Shown here piece after piece: positions 44,801 to 57,494 of a stretch of 64,000 nt of DNA. Made by a program: the position numbers and the translations under genes. This stretch comes from Calliopum simillimum (lineage: Eukaryota > Arthropoda > Insecta > Diptera > Lauxaniidae). Under the pieces are notes generated by a model. The model was not told the origin of the DNA, made no database searches, and was given only the letters and a program-made list of their open reading frames with translations. Positions within the stretch are counted from its first letter, which is position 1; each line of letters opens with the position of its first letter. The stretch is taken from the NCBI GenBank assembly GCA_951812925.1, contig OX638371.1, positions 111,933,124-111,997,123 on the forward strand, read 5' to 3'.

Positions 44801-46542
44801 CATCTTAGTCAGAATAACAGTTATACAGCAAAAATTGTGATTCGAACGATTGAAATTAATTTCGTTTACTTGGAGTGTACTGAGCTAAAAACAATAATAT
44901 ATAAATTTTTTTCACTCATTCAGTGTTGCCGTTTTCAAAAAAGCGCATCTTCTGTGCTAAAATAAATATTTCGCTTAAATTTGTTTGGACACACTTAGAA
45001 TTCATGCTCAAATTCAGCTAATTCGCAATATCGTCGAAAAAATGTTTGCCAAATTTCTTGCATTTCCATCCCCATAGTGTAACTTAGTGAAAAACAAAGT
45101 TTTAGCTTCTTGTTACCCCCGTTGTTACTGCAATCGCTGTTGTTGTTGCTGCTGCTGTTGTCACTATGGCGCTTGGCAAAAGTTTTATCCACTTTTTCCA
45201 TTTCATTTTTCATGTAAAACTTGTCAAAGAAATTAAACTGACATTAATCACGAATAAAGTCTGTAAGTATCGAAATTCATCAAGTACCAGGGGTTACGGG
45301 TGGGCACCACCAAATACAGCACCATTTTTCATGTTTTCTGGGGGATGGTTTTCCAAAGAATAAGAAGGCAGAAAAAGATGAAAAAAAGAATACAAAGATG
45401 TCGTTAATATTGAAAATTTTGCATAATTTGACATTTCATTGACAGGCGCCAGCCAGGCAGCATGTCAACCTGACCTACATCAAAATGCTAAACAGATCCA
45501 ACAAGTGAACACAATCCGAAGAAAAAAACAAAAACAAATTACTACACCAACAACTCGCGTAAAAAGTCTCAAAAAAATTATGCAAAATTATTTAAATTTA
45601 ATGATGGCGGCGTAATGCACAAAAAAAAATTGCGAAAATTTTTGTTTTCTTCAAAAAAAAAAAAAAACAAAACAAAACAAAAAAAGTAAATTGCGGAAGT
45701 GCGCAGCACTCAGTCGCTATCTTTTATTTCGGTTACTCTCGCTTTCTCGCTCTTTTTTTGTGTGGCTCCTTTTATTTTATTGCCACTCGCGCGCCCCCCA
45801 GCTAACAGATTCAAAACAAAATGAAGTTTGCTGCGCGTCTCGAAAATGTATGCAAATCAGGCAACACTGTGCCGTTGCCTCCCGCCATGTTGGTTTTTTT
45901 TTCCTGTTTTTGTTTTGTCTCTTTTTTTTGTGCTGTGCACTTACGCGCTTTTTTTTCAGCAATTTGTTTGCTTTTTCTATGCCAAGTAAAGAAGCAAAAA
46001 AATAAAATGTGTGCGCTTATTTTTTCGCATTTTTAACATCGATTTTGCATAATTTTTTCAAGGTCAAATTGTTGCATACATTAGCGTGTTTTACACGCAG
46101 ACACACACGGTTTGTGATATGTGTTTTGCAGCACTTGCAGCGTTGCCACATGTTATCGTAATCATTTAACGCAAATTAACATCACACACATTCCCAGCAC
46201 TGCTACTGCAAATTAGTTAAGGAGTAAGAGAGATTTTAGTAGTTTAATATCCAGTATTCGGGAAATAGATGTAATCGAAACTAAAATTTTTGATCCCTAA
46301 CTTCAGAAGAAATTTAGCCCTCTAATTCCACTTCTTTACTCTTCTCAATCCAATCGGCGAATCAATAGTGCCTGTGCCTTCTTTAAGAACTTTTAAGCAT
46401 ACTCCAATGCCTCTCAAAAACAGATTTATTAGAAAGTTTAACACTTGCTTTACTACAGATCCTCTAGAAACCCTTAGAAAGCCTTCTTTGTGGAAACTTT
46501 TGTGTCAGGTCTTCATGATATCGTGTGCAAAAAAAAAACTAA
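44801..46542. other. Non-coding stretch
   Basis: It contains TTG/CTG runs near 45128-45155, poly-A and poly-T patches near 45650-45690 and 45895-45950, and a CA patch near 46100. The short open frames have no recognisable family. Confidence 0.45.
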
Positions 46543-47335
46543 GTAGTAAGAGTGTTGCCTTTGGCCTGGCCAAACATTTAATGCCCTACACTGCAATATT
46601 TTTAAATTTTTTCTTGTACGAGAGGTGCCACGACCTCTTGTCCGAATTCATATAGATTTGTCTAAGATCTTGCACTTACTGTTCTCAGTGTTTGAGTGAA
46701 ATTTAGTTGGAGTATCTCAAAAAACTCTCTCAATATAGTATTTTAGCTTATATATGAGGTGCCACGCCCCCTTGTCCGAGTTCGTCTAGTTTTTTCTCGG
46801 TGCTTTACTTTACCATTTTTACTGCCAGAGTGAAATTTAGTTGGATTATCTCAACAATGTTTTCAGCGTAGCACTTTGAAGCCTTTGCTTGTATGGAAGG
46901 GGCCATGCCTTCTTGTCCGAACTTATCTACTTTTGCGCAGAGCTTGCACTTACTGTCCTTAGTATTCATGTGTATTTTAGTTGCATTAAAGTGAAAAATA
47001 CTCCTAAAGTTGCATATTGTATATATTTTTTGTATGGGCGGTGGGCGTGTCCGTTAACCGAATTCGCTAATTTTTAATAATTCGAGCTAACTTTGACAAC
47101 AGAGACAGAGTACGAAACTTCACCGAATTACCTTGCTTAGTTTTCCCGTGAATAATATTTGCACAGACAGTCATCCTGCTAGCGAGCCAGACAGACAGAC
47201 GGACATAGCTATATCGTCTCAGGAGGTGACGCTGATCAAGAATATATATAATTTTCCATATCTGCCACGCCTCCTTATCTGCGTTGCAAACGGACGGAGA
47301 AAGTGAATTTAACCTAGGTGTAGAGTATAAAGAAA
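46543..47335 (+). mobile_element. Dispersed element 'TGGCCTGGC...gtagagtataa', copy 1
   Basis: The copy begins with an A-tract and TGTTGCCTTTGGCCTGGCC and ends with TAGAGTATAAA. Inside, a ~150-175-bp subrepeat recurs three times: GTGCCACGCCCCCTTGTCCG, then TGAGTGAAATTTAGTTGG, then ATCTCAA (near 46623, 46760, 46905). Near the end it has TATGGGCGGTGGGCGTGTCC and CTGCCACGCCTCCTTATCTG. The same layout is found at 54990-55597 and 56845-57372. I cannot name the family. It has no coding frame. Confidence 0.7.
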
Positions 47336-49243
47336 GGAAGAAAGTCTGCATGCCTGCTTCTGTTCTTTTACATATATTGACCAAAAATAAATAGAAAATA
47401 AAACAACTTCTTTGCCTGTGAGAAAATTATAAAAAAATATATGTGCACTCTACACATATCTGTGAACTACTTATATCCTAGAAAAAAAAAATTGTGGTAA
47501 TTGATATTGGCTTAAAAGTTATTAACAATAGATACACAGAGAAAAATCCGCGTCATAATTTTTTGCTCCACTCGAGTAGTAGAAAAAATTAAAGTAATTA
47601 ATACTAAATTTCAAACGTAAAGTACTTTACCTTCTATAACACTTTTGACTTTATAATGTTTTCTATTTTAACTTTACAGTAAGTTAAATATCATAAAAAT
47701 ATATAAACATTTTTACTTTAATATTCTAGTAAAAATATTTATGTTTGTTTGGACAGACATTTGCTTAACATACAAATTTTATACCTTTTCATCATATGCG
47801 ATATTAGTCTAGAGAATATATTTCTATCTATCACACGTACGAATAAATATCACTTGAAATTTTTTTAAAAAAATTACCAAAAGTAAGGTAAAATTTGCTT
47901 CATTGCGGGGTTGTCACTATTTTGTCTTAAAATTCTGGTAAAATTTCTTAGAAATAAAGTAGTATGTACTTACTTATTTTTTTTTCAGTAGTAGAGAAAG
48001 GCCAAAAAAGTGACTATGGCATAAAAATTACATGCTTAATTAGAGTCAAAGGCTTAGAATAGGAAGCCTACTTTTTCGAATAGGAATTTATTGGTTCCAG
48101 AAAGTGCACAATATCGCAGTTATTTTACTCATAACAATTAACGTCGTCATCCATCTATCAGTCTTTTTTTTAATCATAAGTTTATCTCTCCCATAAGTTA
48201 CTGCAAAATTTTTCAATTAAATCATTACTATTTCCCTTAATTTGTACAAAATTTGTCGCCATTTCAGAAACTAAATGACAAAATGTTATTAATTGAATGA
48301 CTTACCGATTTGTACTTTTCTCGCTTAAAGAAAGCAAAGGCGCAATTTTTACGCTTATAATTGGCAACACAAAAGTATTTTAGCAGCAAAAGGAAAACAA
48401 AAACGCCACAAACAATGGTCAACTGAAGGCAGACAGAAAGACGGACAAAGATCATTATCACAAACAGACGTACCCAAAACGCACCTTGTGTGACCATTGA
48501 TCCTCGACGTAGAGTTCCTTAATGCACGTAGGACTGCTAACGTACATACATGTATTGTTTTATTTTTGCTGTTGTTGTACGTTCAGAATAAAAACAAACC
48601 AATTTAGTGATCGTGCAATAATCATCTATTTGATTTTTAAGTTAAAGAGCACGTGATATTGTTAAAACCATTAAATTTTGATCAACAAATTTTCAGCAGA
48701 AAATTGAATTTCATATTTAAGAATTTTTTTTTTTTCTTGATCAATGGTAACTTTGCACTTTCGCACTCTTCCCAACTTAACGTGGGCTTTCAAGAGCTCT
48801 TAGCAGGGGGTAAATAAATTGTACAAATTCAGTTATGTCATACAACGTCATTGGTAGCTGACCAAACCAGCAGCAGCAATTAAGCAGGTGTAATCCGCTC
48901 TTAATTAAAAAACTTATCGTAGACAAGTTTAAATGATTTGAATGCAAAGGGCTGCCTTCAATGCTAGGCAACAGCTGCCAGCATTAAAGTTTTCAAAAAT
49001 AAAAATACTAAAAATACCACAAGCACACTCTGCCTCCACTTAAAATCGTAGCTGACATCATTTGGTCAAATATGTCGAGAAGAAAACCTCCAGAAAGCAC
49101 CGAATCAAATAAAACTGCTAAAAGAAAAAAAAATTTTATGATTAAATATTTGCGCTAACATAACAATGTCACAATTGCGTTAACACCGTTTAAACAGCAT
49201 TTGTTGTTGTTATTTTTAGTTTTTTTCTGTTGAAGGCATTTAA
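47336..49243. other. Non-coding stretch
   Basis: No gene is seen. A CACAGAGAAAAATCCGCG phrase at about 47536 looks like a MITE end, but no partner was found. The patch at 48780-48975 is less AT-rich and may be a conserved non-coding block; that is speculative. Confidence 0.4.
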
Positions 49244-49424
49244 CCCGTCAAAGCTCAATACTACAAAAGTATTTTTGAAAATTCTACATTGGAATGTTTC
49301 TATAGATTTCAACAGCAATATTAGTTCAAAAGTATTCTGCATTATATTTACCCCACAATTTATTTTTATTCCAACAATATATTTCAAAGACATGTTCAAT
49401 TGGTCAATTGCTTTGTAAAATGGG
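49244..49424. mobile_element. Candidate piggyBac-type MITE bounded by TTAA
   Basis: TTAA followed by CCCGTCAAAGC at the left (49240-49254) and GCTTTGTAAAATGGG followed by TTAA at the right (ending 49428) give opposed CCC-starting ends that share CAAAGC. Similarity of the ends is limited, so this is tentative. Confidence 0.35.
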
Positions 49425-49428
49425 TTAA

Positions 49429-50193
49429 AAGAATACGGCCAATTCAGTCCGAATCATTTCAGCATAACAAACGTAAAGAGTCACTAAAATTCCAATGAAA
49501 ATCGAAAATCAGACACTCAGGCATTTAAGGCACTTGAAATTATTGCTGCTGCTGCTGTTGTTGCTGCCTGTTGTGAATGATGTTGCTGAGCAAATATCAA
49601 CAACATACAATTGAACAACAACATCACCTCAAACAACATGAACAAACAATTTCAACTATGCGAACACAACTTTTATTTGTAGTTGCCAATGATGAAGATG
49701 ATGTTGCTGCTGCTGCTGCTGATGATGATGATGATGGACCCATATATAATAAAAGAAAGAAGTAAAAGAAAAGAAACCTCAAAAAAAAGGTCAACAATTA
49801 CCTTGACAACAGCAACAACAAAATAGCAAAAATAAACATAACAACTGTGAGTAGTTACCAAACAGTCTGTAAGAGTTAACAGCTAAGTGACTTTGTCTTC
49901 AAATTGTCAAATAGATGAGACAACGTATTGAACATGCCAGGCAAAAACAGCAGCAACAACAAAACTATGCGGTACATATTTTATTGCAACGAATGGTGTT
50001 GCCAGTAGTTGTAGCTGGGGGAAAACATTCTATCGTGAATCAAAAACGAATTTATACACACCAAAAAATGGAAGTTTACTGTTCTTAGTTTTGATTCACT
50101 TTAGCCTTCCAATTTTTTTACGAAAAGTTTGAAACTTATTCCAGGAAAGTATGAAATTGTTTCCAAAATGGTTTAAAATTAATACTTTGTTGG
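49429..50193. other. Non-coding stretch with trinucleotide repeats
   Basis: It holds GCT/TTG runs near 49545-49565, CAA runs, and a GCTGCTGATGATGATG patch near 49705-49735. No gene is recognised. Confidence 0.45.
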
Positions 50194-50790
50194 CATTACC
50201 ATTACCATTACCATTACCATTACCATTACCATTACCATTACCATTACCATTACCATTACCATTACCATTACCATTACCATTACCATTACCATTACCATTA
50301 CCATTACCATTACCATTACCATTACCATTACCATTACCATTACCATTACCATTACCATTACCATTACCATTACCATTACCATTACCATTACCATTACCAT
50401 TACCATTACCATTACCATTACCATTACCATTACCATTACCATTACCATTACCATTACCATTACCATTACCATTACCATTACCATTACCATTACCATTACC
50501 ATTACCATTACCATTACCATTACCATTACCATTACCATTACCATTACCATTACCATTACCATTACCATTACCATTACCATTACCATTACCATTACCATTA
50601 CCATTACCATTACCATTACCATTACCATTACCATTACCATTACCATTACCATTACCATTACCATTACCATTACCATTACCATTACCATTACCATTACCAT
50701 TACCATTACCATTACCATTACCATTACCATTACCATTACCATTACCATTACCATTACCATTACCATTACCATTACCATTACCATTACCAT
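50194..50790 (+). repeat. Pure (CATTAC)n hexanucleotide array, ~99 units
   Basis: I see no interruption in 597 bp. As the unit is a multiple of three, three long repetitive frames arise: Pro-Leu on the plus strand, Asn-Gly and Met-Val on the minus strand. They start or stop in unrelated flanking DNA, so I do not call them genes. Purity suggests recent expansion. Confidence 0.98.
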
Positions 50791-52737
50791 ATCGAAAACT
50801 TCTATAACCGGCAACACTATCCAAAAGACAGTGAAAAAAAGAGTAAGGCGAGCATTCAAGTGCTTGCACTAAAGGGCCAACGTTTTGTGCCATTGCACAA
50901 GTAGAATTGTCAACCATGGCTTAAGTCATGTAAACAGTAAACATCAATAAATCAATTAGAAGTCCATACGTACATTCTGCCGCCACCTTCACCGCTGCAC
51001 CCTAAAACCAACAACAGCACCTGTCTTTGCGTGCGCCTCACAATTTGTTATTGTTGTTGCTGTTGTTCTTTACTTCTATTTTTAAATTAACAAGAATTTT
51101 GACTTTGTACAAAAGGCCATTTTTGTGTCTGCAATTTCCATGAAATTGGTTAACACAAACACACACACATACAATACACCAACGCACACAAAAGGTGGTC
51201 CAAGCAACAACAACAATAAATATGACACCTTTGGCAATGCATTTACTGCCTGAAAGTATGTGTGTAATAACAGCAACGGCAACAACATGGATTGCATGAC
51301 ATGTACAAGTAAGACCACTGCAACAGCAACAGTTGCAACAACATCATTGACAACAACAACTCCTTGTATCTGTGTGTACGTAAGCATGCTAATTATGTTG
51401 ACAAACAATTTGATTTGATTTTATTTAAACTTTTTATTGTCATATTGCGTGTTGCAACCAACAAGTGTTGGCAACTCTTTGCCAGCCAGTCTGCTTGGTA
51501 GTGTTGAAATGTTGCACTATGCTAACGTATTGTTGGCGCTTTTTTTCCGATTTTCTTCGGAAGTGTCCACAATGACACAAATTATTACTGCAGATCCCAA
51601 TCAATTCTTCCGAAGTTCAGAAGGTGTGATTTTTCGTGCCTTTTCCCATAGAGTTGTTAATGGATTCTAGAGCACTGATTAATTTTGTTGACAATCATTT
51701 CAGGCTATAACTCAACAAGTGTGGTGATGAATTAGAATTTATAAGAAAATTACTAGGACTCTTAGAAGAATCAATTTAAGTTAATTTTTGCCTAAAATGT
51801 TTTATAAAAATTTGGAACAAATTTTCTATGAAAAATCAGAGAAGGCTTTAAAGAGCGTGGCACCTTCTATAATATTTTAATCTGTAGAAGTCAACACCAC
51901 AAAGCGCGGTCCATTTCTTCAACAAATTTTTCTAATTTAAATTTGTGCCTTAAGCGCAATCGACTGTGTAACCCATACCCATGCCAAATCAGGAATAAAC
52001 CAAGTGTGCTTGTGGCAACTCCCAAAAGTGTAGCAAAAAAATGCAGCTAACAAACCACAACAACAAAAAAAAAAATGCTGAAACTTACGCGTCTTATCTC
52101 CATTTTAGGCGTTGCTAAAGTTATTTTTGTCATTTTTTGTTTTCCATTTTTTTTTTTTTTTTTTTTTCTTACTCCGCTACCGCTGCAGCAGCAACACTGA
52201 ACTGACAATAACACACGCCAAAACCAAAAACAAAAAACTACGAAAAAACCAAACGGATATGGAAGTTAAATCGTGCATAGGAAGTCATGAGCAGGACACA
52301 ACAGCGTAACGATGTCAGAAAATTGAAAAAACAAAAAAGTAAAAAATGTAAAGGACAGGAAAAACTAAAAAACAAATGCCAGTAGCAGTCAGCACCAGAG
52401 AGGGTGGATAAATGAAAAAAAAATTTTTTAAAAAGAAAAAAAAAAATTGGTTTTTTCTTCAAAACTATTCTGGCAATTGCTGTTACAGTAATTTATGACG
52501 TCCTGAATGCAGTCGTGGCAGCAGCAGCAACAGAAGACGCATCACCGAATTATCAGTAGAGGGTTAAGGCATGTGATGAAGCGCAGCACAACAAATATAC
52601 CAACACCTGATGTTCGTGGTCGATAACGATTTGTTTGTAGACTTTTCTCTAAAAGCAATTGTCACTTTTTATATGGGAGAATATATACCATAAACTTTAT
52701 GGGTCTGATCCTTGACATTGCTGAAAGGCAACAATAC
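50791..52737. other. Non-coding stretch
   Basis: It holds CAA/CAACAG runs (51200-51360), a CA run (51158-51170) and poly-T at about 52149-52167. Open frames are short and without motifs. Confidence 0.45.
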
Positions 52738-52975
52738 ACTGAGAATACTACATATTTGAATGGGCTTACAATAATTTGAGTTTCGGAGAATTAGCTACAT
52801 GGACCACGATTTCATCATAAATTATTAAATATAATATAAATATAATATTTTTTTAAAGAAAAATCTTAGCTCAATATAATTATAAAATCAAAGCCATTGG
52901 GATTGAACCCACGATCTAGCAAGCATAAGGTACTTGTCATACCATAAGAATGCAGCAGCCTTTCAAATAATTCAA
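52738..52975 (-). mobile_element. Candidate SINE with tRNA-like head
   Basis: On the minus strand a B box GGTTCAATCCC (52909-52899) sits after ATCGTG, and a near A box starting TGGTATGACAAG lies about 35 bases before it. A long AT-rich tail follows towards 52738. The head resembles a tRNA D-to-T arm span but lacks a matching acceptor stem. The ends are not defined by a clear target duplication. Confidence 0.4.
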
Positions 52976-54985
52976 TCTTATGCTATTTACTTAAGTACTT
53001 TCGGATTGCAATGTGGTGCATCATCCGAAGAGTATCTATTCAGAAAACAGAACGTGTAGCCTCACAATACCACCATTAAAGTACAATGAAAAACAGCATT
53101 TCTAAATGAAACTCCACAAAACTAAAGATTCCAAGCATCTGGCAATTTTTTTGTAAATCTCATAAGTCTGGCCGAGATTTATAGCACAGCATTTGAACAC
53201 ACCATAAAACGCCTAAACTTTAACGCTTTCGTATTTCCAATAAACTCAATATCAATATCAAACTCTGTTCAAAGGTCGCCAGCATCTGTCCGATTGGTCT
53301 GTCTTGTCCCGTCTGTCCGTCCCACAAATAATGCGATCTTAATATTCACAATTTGCCGCCGTTTAATAACTGGTTTCACGACATTTTGCCATTTTAGTCG
53401 GTCAGTTGGTCGCCTGTTTTTTTTTTTTGCTGGTCGGTTGGTTGTTATTGCGCTTGTAATCAGCGGAGCATTGTCGCACGGACCCACAGCTGAGCGTTTT
53501 AGCCACTGTAACACTTGTGGTTTTTTGTTGTTGCTGTTGTTGTTGTTATTTTTGTCGCAGCTGAACGTTAATTATATGGATTTAAAATAATTTATTACTT
53601 CAAGTTATTGACTGCAACTGCATTTTTTCACTTTTCTTCAAAGATTCTGGTTCTACTTCGAACTGCGTCTTTTTTACTCTCATGTGTGCAGCTGATTGAG
53701 CTTGAGATTGTGCTGGTGGTTAGTTAAATGTTAATCAGTGGGAATTACATTGGGTTTGTTTTTATTTTTGTTTTTTTGCTGACATGTTACCTTAGTGGAA
53801 TTTTTACCTCTTCATAATGTAAAGTAGTTAATAAATTCAAGTAGTTTTCCCCATTGATGATATGAGGGTATTTGAAAAATTTTATAGGAATATGGGAAAA
53901 TTTCTAACATCTTTAAAGGAAATGCCCTGTTGGTGGGCTTTGGGATTTACACAAATGCATATCAAAGTAAACTTTTTGGAATTTTTCGATGGGAAATATC
54001 AAAAAAAAAAATAACCATTGGTCCACTTAAAGTAAATTTATTCCCCGAGAATATATCTTTAATATCATAGAGCAAGGTAGTGCAAGAATCCTGACTCATA
54101 CATTGCAATATGACATTTAAATTGGGGCATACTTGCTTCCTCACAATTCAAGGTAAAGGTTCTTGCGAATAAAATAATGTCGAAAAATTAACTTTAAATT
54201 AACCTTTCTGACCCCAAATTTTATATTTTAGACTAATTCTGCTCAGAAAAAGGAGACTCAGTTCTTTTTCAGCTCAGTCAGTTATGGTTTTTCGATATGA
54301 TATTTCGCTTCTTTTTTTTTAAAAAATTTAAATTTTTTTAAAAAATGCAAGTGTGTGTCATTCTCCCTGTAAGTTTTTTTTTTTTTTTTTTGATATAATT
54401 AATCATATTCTTTTGTCTATAGTTAAATAAGTCATTAAAGAATTAAAAAGTATTTAAAGATTTTTAAAAATAATTGCTATTTTCATTGTGATATTGCTGT
54501 TTTTGCAACATCTTGTCATTCTCCCGTCTAGTCATTCTCGCTTTAAATTTACTACGGAGAATGATTTTTTAACAAGAGGTGGTTATTTATTAGTTAATTC
54601 ATTAGACTTGTTGAACTAAATTTCCTTTTTATGATTAGGGGTTATCCATGAAACTTGCGACGCTCCAACATAGATTTTAAGGGTTTCCACCAGGTTGTTT
54701 TCGAAATTCTTATTTAAATCTTACGTTTTTTGACTAAATTGTAATTTTTGATTTTTGGTTAACAGAAACGATCAGATGAACTTTTTTAAAACTATACAAA
54801 ACTTTCGATGTTGCCACCCCGTTTTTTTGTTAGTTTTGCCTAAACCATATTTCAGTACGGTTGCCATCGATTAAAATTTAGTCAAAAAAAAAGTAAAATT
54901 TGAATAAATTTTTTTTTTTTGTGGCAACCCTAAATATTTATGTTGAATTTTTAAAAAGTTTATTTAAGCGTATTGAGTCCAAAAT
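52976..54985. other. Non-coding stretch
   Basis: No gene is recognised. It includes GT/TTG runs at 53520-53550 and a GTCATTCTCC phrase repeated at about 54357 and 54514. Frames near 53269-53590 have no recognisable motif. Confidence 0.45.
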
Positions 54986-54989
54986 TTTA

Positions 54990-55597
54990 TTATACCCTAC
55001 ACCCAGGGTATATTCACTTCGTCCTTCCATTTGTAACGCAGAGAAAAAGGAGTGGCAGATATAGAAAAGTATAAATATTCTCACCTCCTGAATCGATATA
55101 GCCATGTCCGTCTGTCTGGCAGGCTGGGTGGCTGGCTATGTGTGGAAATACATTTTTTGGGAGAACTGAGCAAGATAGTTCAATAAATTTGGTACACTAC
55201 CACTTTCATTATTGAAAATGAGCAAAATCGGTCAACGGACACGCCTGCCGCCCATACAAAAAATATATTCAAAATGCAATTTTAGGAGTATTTTTCACGA
55301 TAATGCAACCAAAATACAGATAAATACTACGAATTATAAGCGCAAGCTCTGAAGAAAAACTGGGCGAATTAGGACAAGAAGGCGTGGCACCTCCCATACA
55401 AGCAAACGCTTTACTGAAAGAGTTTTGTGAGATAATTCAACTAAATTTCACTCAAATACTGAGGACTATAAATTCACGTTCTAAGCTAAATCTAGACGAA
55501 CTCGGACAAAAGGGCGTGGCACCTCTTATATAAGCAAAAGTTTCGAAATACTTCAGTGTAGGGTACTTAATGTTTCGCCAGGCCAAAGGTAACACTA
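54990..55597 (-). mobile_element. Dispersed element 'TGGCCTGGC...gtagggtataa', copy 2
   Basis: This is the reverse-oriented relative of 46543-47335. Its plus-strand left end reads TTATACCCTACACCCAGGG and its right end CGCCAGGCCAAAGGTAACAC. The subrepeats with GGGCGTGGCACCTC and AATTTCACTCAAATACTGAG lie between. A run of 38 T (55602-55639) abuts its outer end, matching the A-tract that precedes copy 1. Confidence 0.7.
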
Positions 55598-55599
55598 GT

Positions 55600-55601
<2 letters not shown>

Positions 55602-55639
<38 letters not shown>
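55602..55639 (+). repeat. T38 homopolymer
   Basis: This is an uninterrupted T run next to dispersed-element copy 2. It may be part of that element's A-rich end or an assembly-sensitive homopolymer. Confidence 0.95.
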
Positions 55640-55646
<7 letters not shown>

Positions 55647-56844
55647 GTTGTAACGGGTTAAAGTGTACTACAAAAAATTTCACAAAAAACTTAAAATTGA
55701 ATTATATCAACATTAGAGTATTAAGGTAACGTTATGAACTTTGGAAACCCAAGGCAACGAAACGCTTTAATAGTAGCATAAGGTGGGCCTAGCGCCACTA
55801 GATACCATTGAGAGTCTTCAATTCATAATTTATCTGTTGCACAATGTTAACCAAAATTTTAACTTAAAAGTTGCACGCATCAAGACATGACGTCCTTGTA
55901 CAAAACTTGCAACGTTTGGCAGAGCTTTCAAATAGCATTCTTGAGCTTGAAACGAACAAAAAATCTAAGCAGCTAAGATAATTTGTAAGACTAATATGCC
56001 ATCATGGTGCATCAAAATACCAATATTGCATTTTTATTGTTGCTATAAAGTCCAGGTGACATTTATCAAGTGTTAGCAGCAACAGTGAATGATGTGACAG
56101 CAAAAGGCGTGACATAGCTTCAAAGCTAAAAGCTTTGATTTTCTTATAGAAGAGTTGTTTACTTCTGAATTAAAAATTTCAAATATTTCGTTTTTTATTA
56201 AAAAACGAAAAAACGCGTTTTCATCTTATGTCAACTATTTTTAATGCCCTGCATACTGTTCTGCACGCATGTATTTTCAATACACAAACGCACACAACTT
56301 TAGTGATTAAACTGGTTGCGCATGCGCTCTTAAAGCTGTTTGCGAGTTCGTTTGTTGTCTTAAGAAAACACCTGTCGCAGTACAGCAAAAATGTATAGAA
56401 GTCCAGCCACATGTAGAACTTTACCTTGTATTGCTTCATAGTTCGAACACATATCTTAAAAATACTAGTTTCTTTTAATATTTTTTATTTTGATTCACTG
56501 CTTTAAAAATCAAATAAAAATGCTTAAAAAGCATACGAAAAATTTCAAAAAAAAAAAAAAACCCAAAAATCATACACGCAAAAGCCAGAAATAACTAGCT
56601 GGACATGTGTTATCAGATTGCACATATTAAGTTACTAGTCATAGCGTTATTTTGCAAGCATTTCAATAATTTTTTCGAGATAACACTCTATGTAAAACTG
56701 CGTAGAATTTTACAAATACTGTATGAAATTTTAGAAAAACTGTGTAAAATTTCACAAAAACTGTGTAAAAAACGGTTTGAAATTTTAGAAAAACAGTATT
56801 TTGTGGCGTAATATTTCGTAGCTTCCTTTTTATACAGTTTGAGT
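55640..56844. other. Non-coding stretch
   Basis: No gene is seen. A short degenerate repeat AAAATTTCACAAAAACTGTG lies near 56700-56790. Confidence 0.45.
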
Positions 56845-57372
56845 AAAACTTCAACAGGCCTTCTTGTCCGAGCTTGTCTAGTTTTAGTTCAGAGCGTGCA
56901 TTTATAGTCCTTATTATTTGAGTGAAATTTGGTGTGATTATCTCAAAAAACTCTTTCAGTATATCCTTTTGAAAGTTTTGCTTATATGGGAGGTGTCACG
57001 CCCTCTAGTCCAAATTCGACCAGTTTTTGCTTAGAGCGTGCGCTTACAATTCGTAGTATTTATGTGCATGTTGGTTGCATTGTCGTGAAAAATGCTCCTA
57101 ACTTTGCATTTTGAATATATTTTTTGTATGGGTGGTAGGCGTGTCCGTTGACCGATTTCGCTCATTTTCAATTGCTCGAGCTAACTTTGATGTTTTCCCA
57201 AAAAATTTATTTTCTCTCACAGCCAGCCAGACAAACGGACATGGCTATATCGACTCAGGAGTTGACGCTGATGAAGAATATGTATACGTACTTTTCTATA
57301 TCTGCCACGCCTCCTTCTCTGCGTTACAAATGGAAGAACAAAGTGAGTATACCCTGGATGTAGGGTATAAAA
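56845..57372 (+). mobile_element. Dispersed element, copy 3 (5' shortened)
   Basis: It starts within a subrepeat (GCCTTCTTGTCCGAGC) and continues with the same order as copy 1: GGGAGGTGTCACGCCCTC, TATGGGTGGTAGGCGTGTCC, CTGCCACGCCTCCTTCTCTG and an end GTAGGGTATAAA. The segment with TGGCCTGGC at the start is missing. The 100-residue frame over it is a by-product. Confidence 0.7.
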
Positions 57373-57455
57373 AAAAATTTTTTCTGATTATTGTATTTCC
57401 GAAAGATTTGTAAAATATTGAAATATTACAGTTTTTGTAGAAGGGCCAAAGATCA

Positions 57456-57494
57456 GCGTTTGGCTCAGTGATTTTGAAACGCTGACACTTTTGA
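57456..57494 (-). mobile_element. Orphan hAT-type end
   Basis: On the minus strand CAAAAGTGTCAGCGTTTC then AAATCACTGAGCCAA matches the left end of the element at 32346 over nearly 40 bases. No opposite end was found nearby. Confidence 0.6.

Noticed and set aside
46368..46655. 95-residue frame
   Set aside because: It overlaps the start of a dispersed element present in three copies and is open by chance.
50096..50917. Long frames encoding (Asn-Gly)n, (Met-Val)n and (Pro-Leu)n
   Set aside because: They are translations of the pure CATTAC array in different frames and strands, with unrelated flanks and no start or domain evidence.
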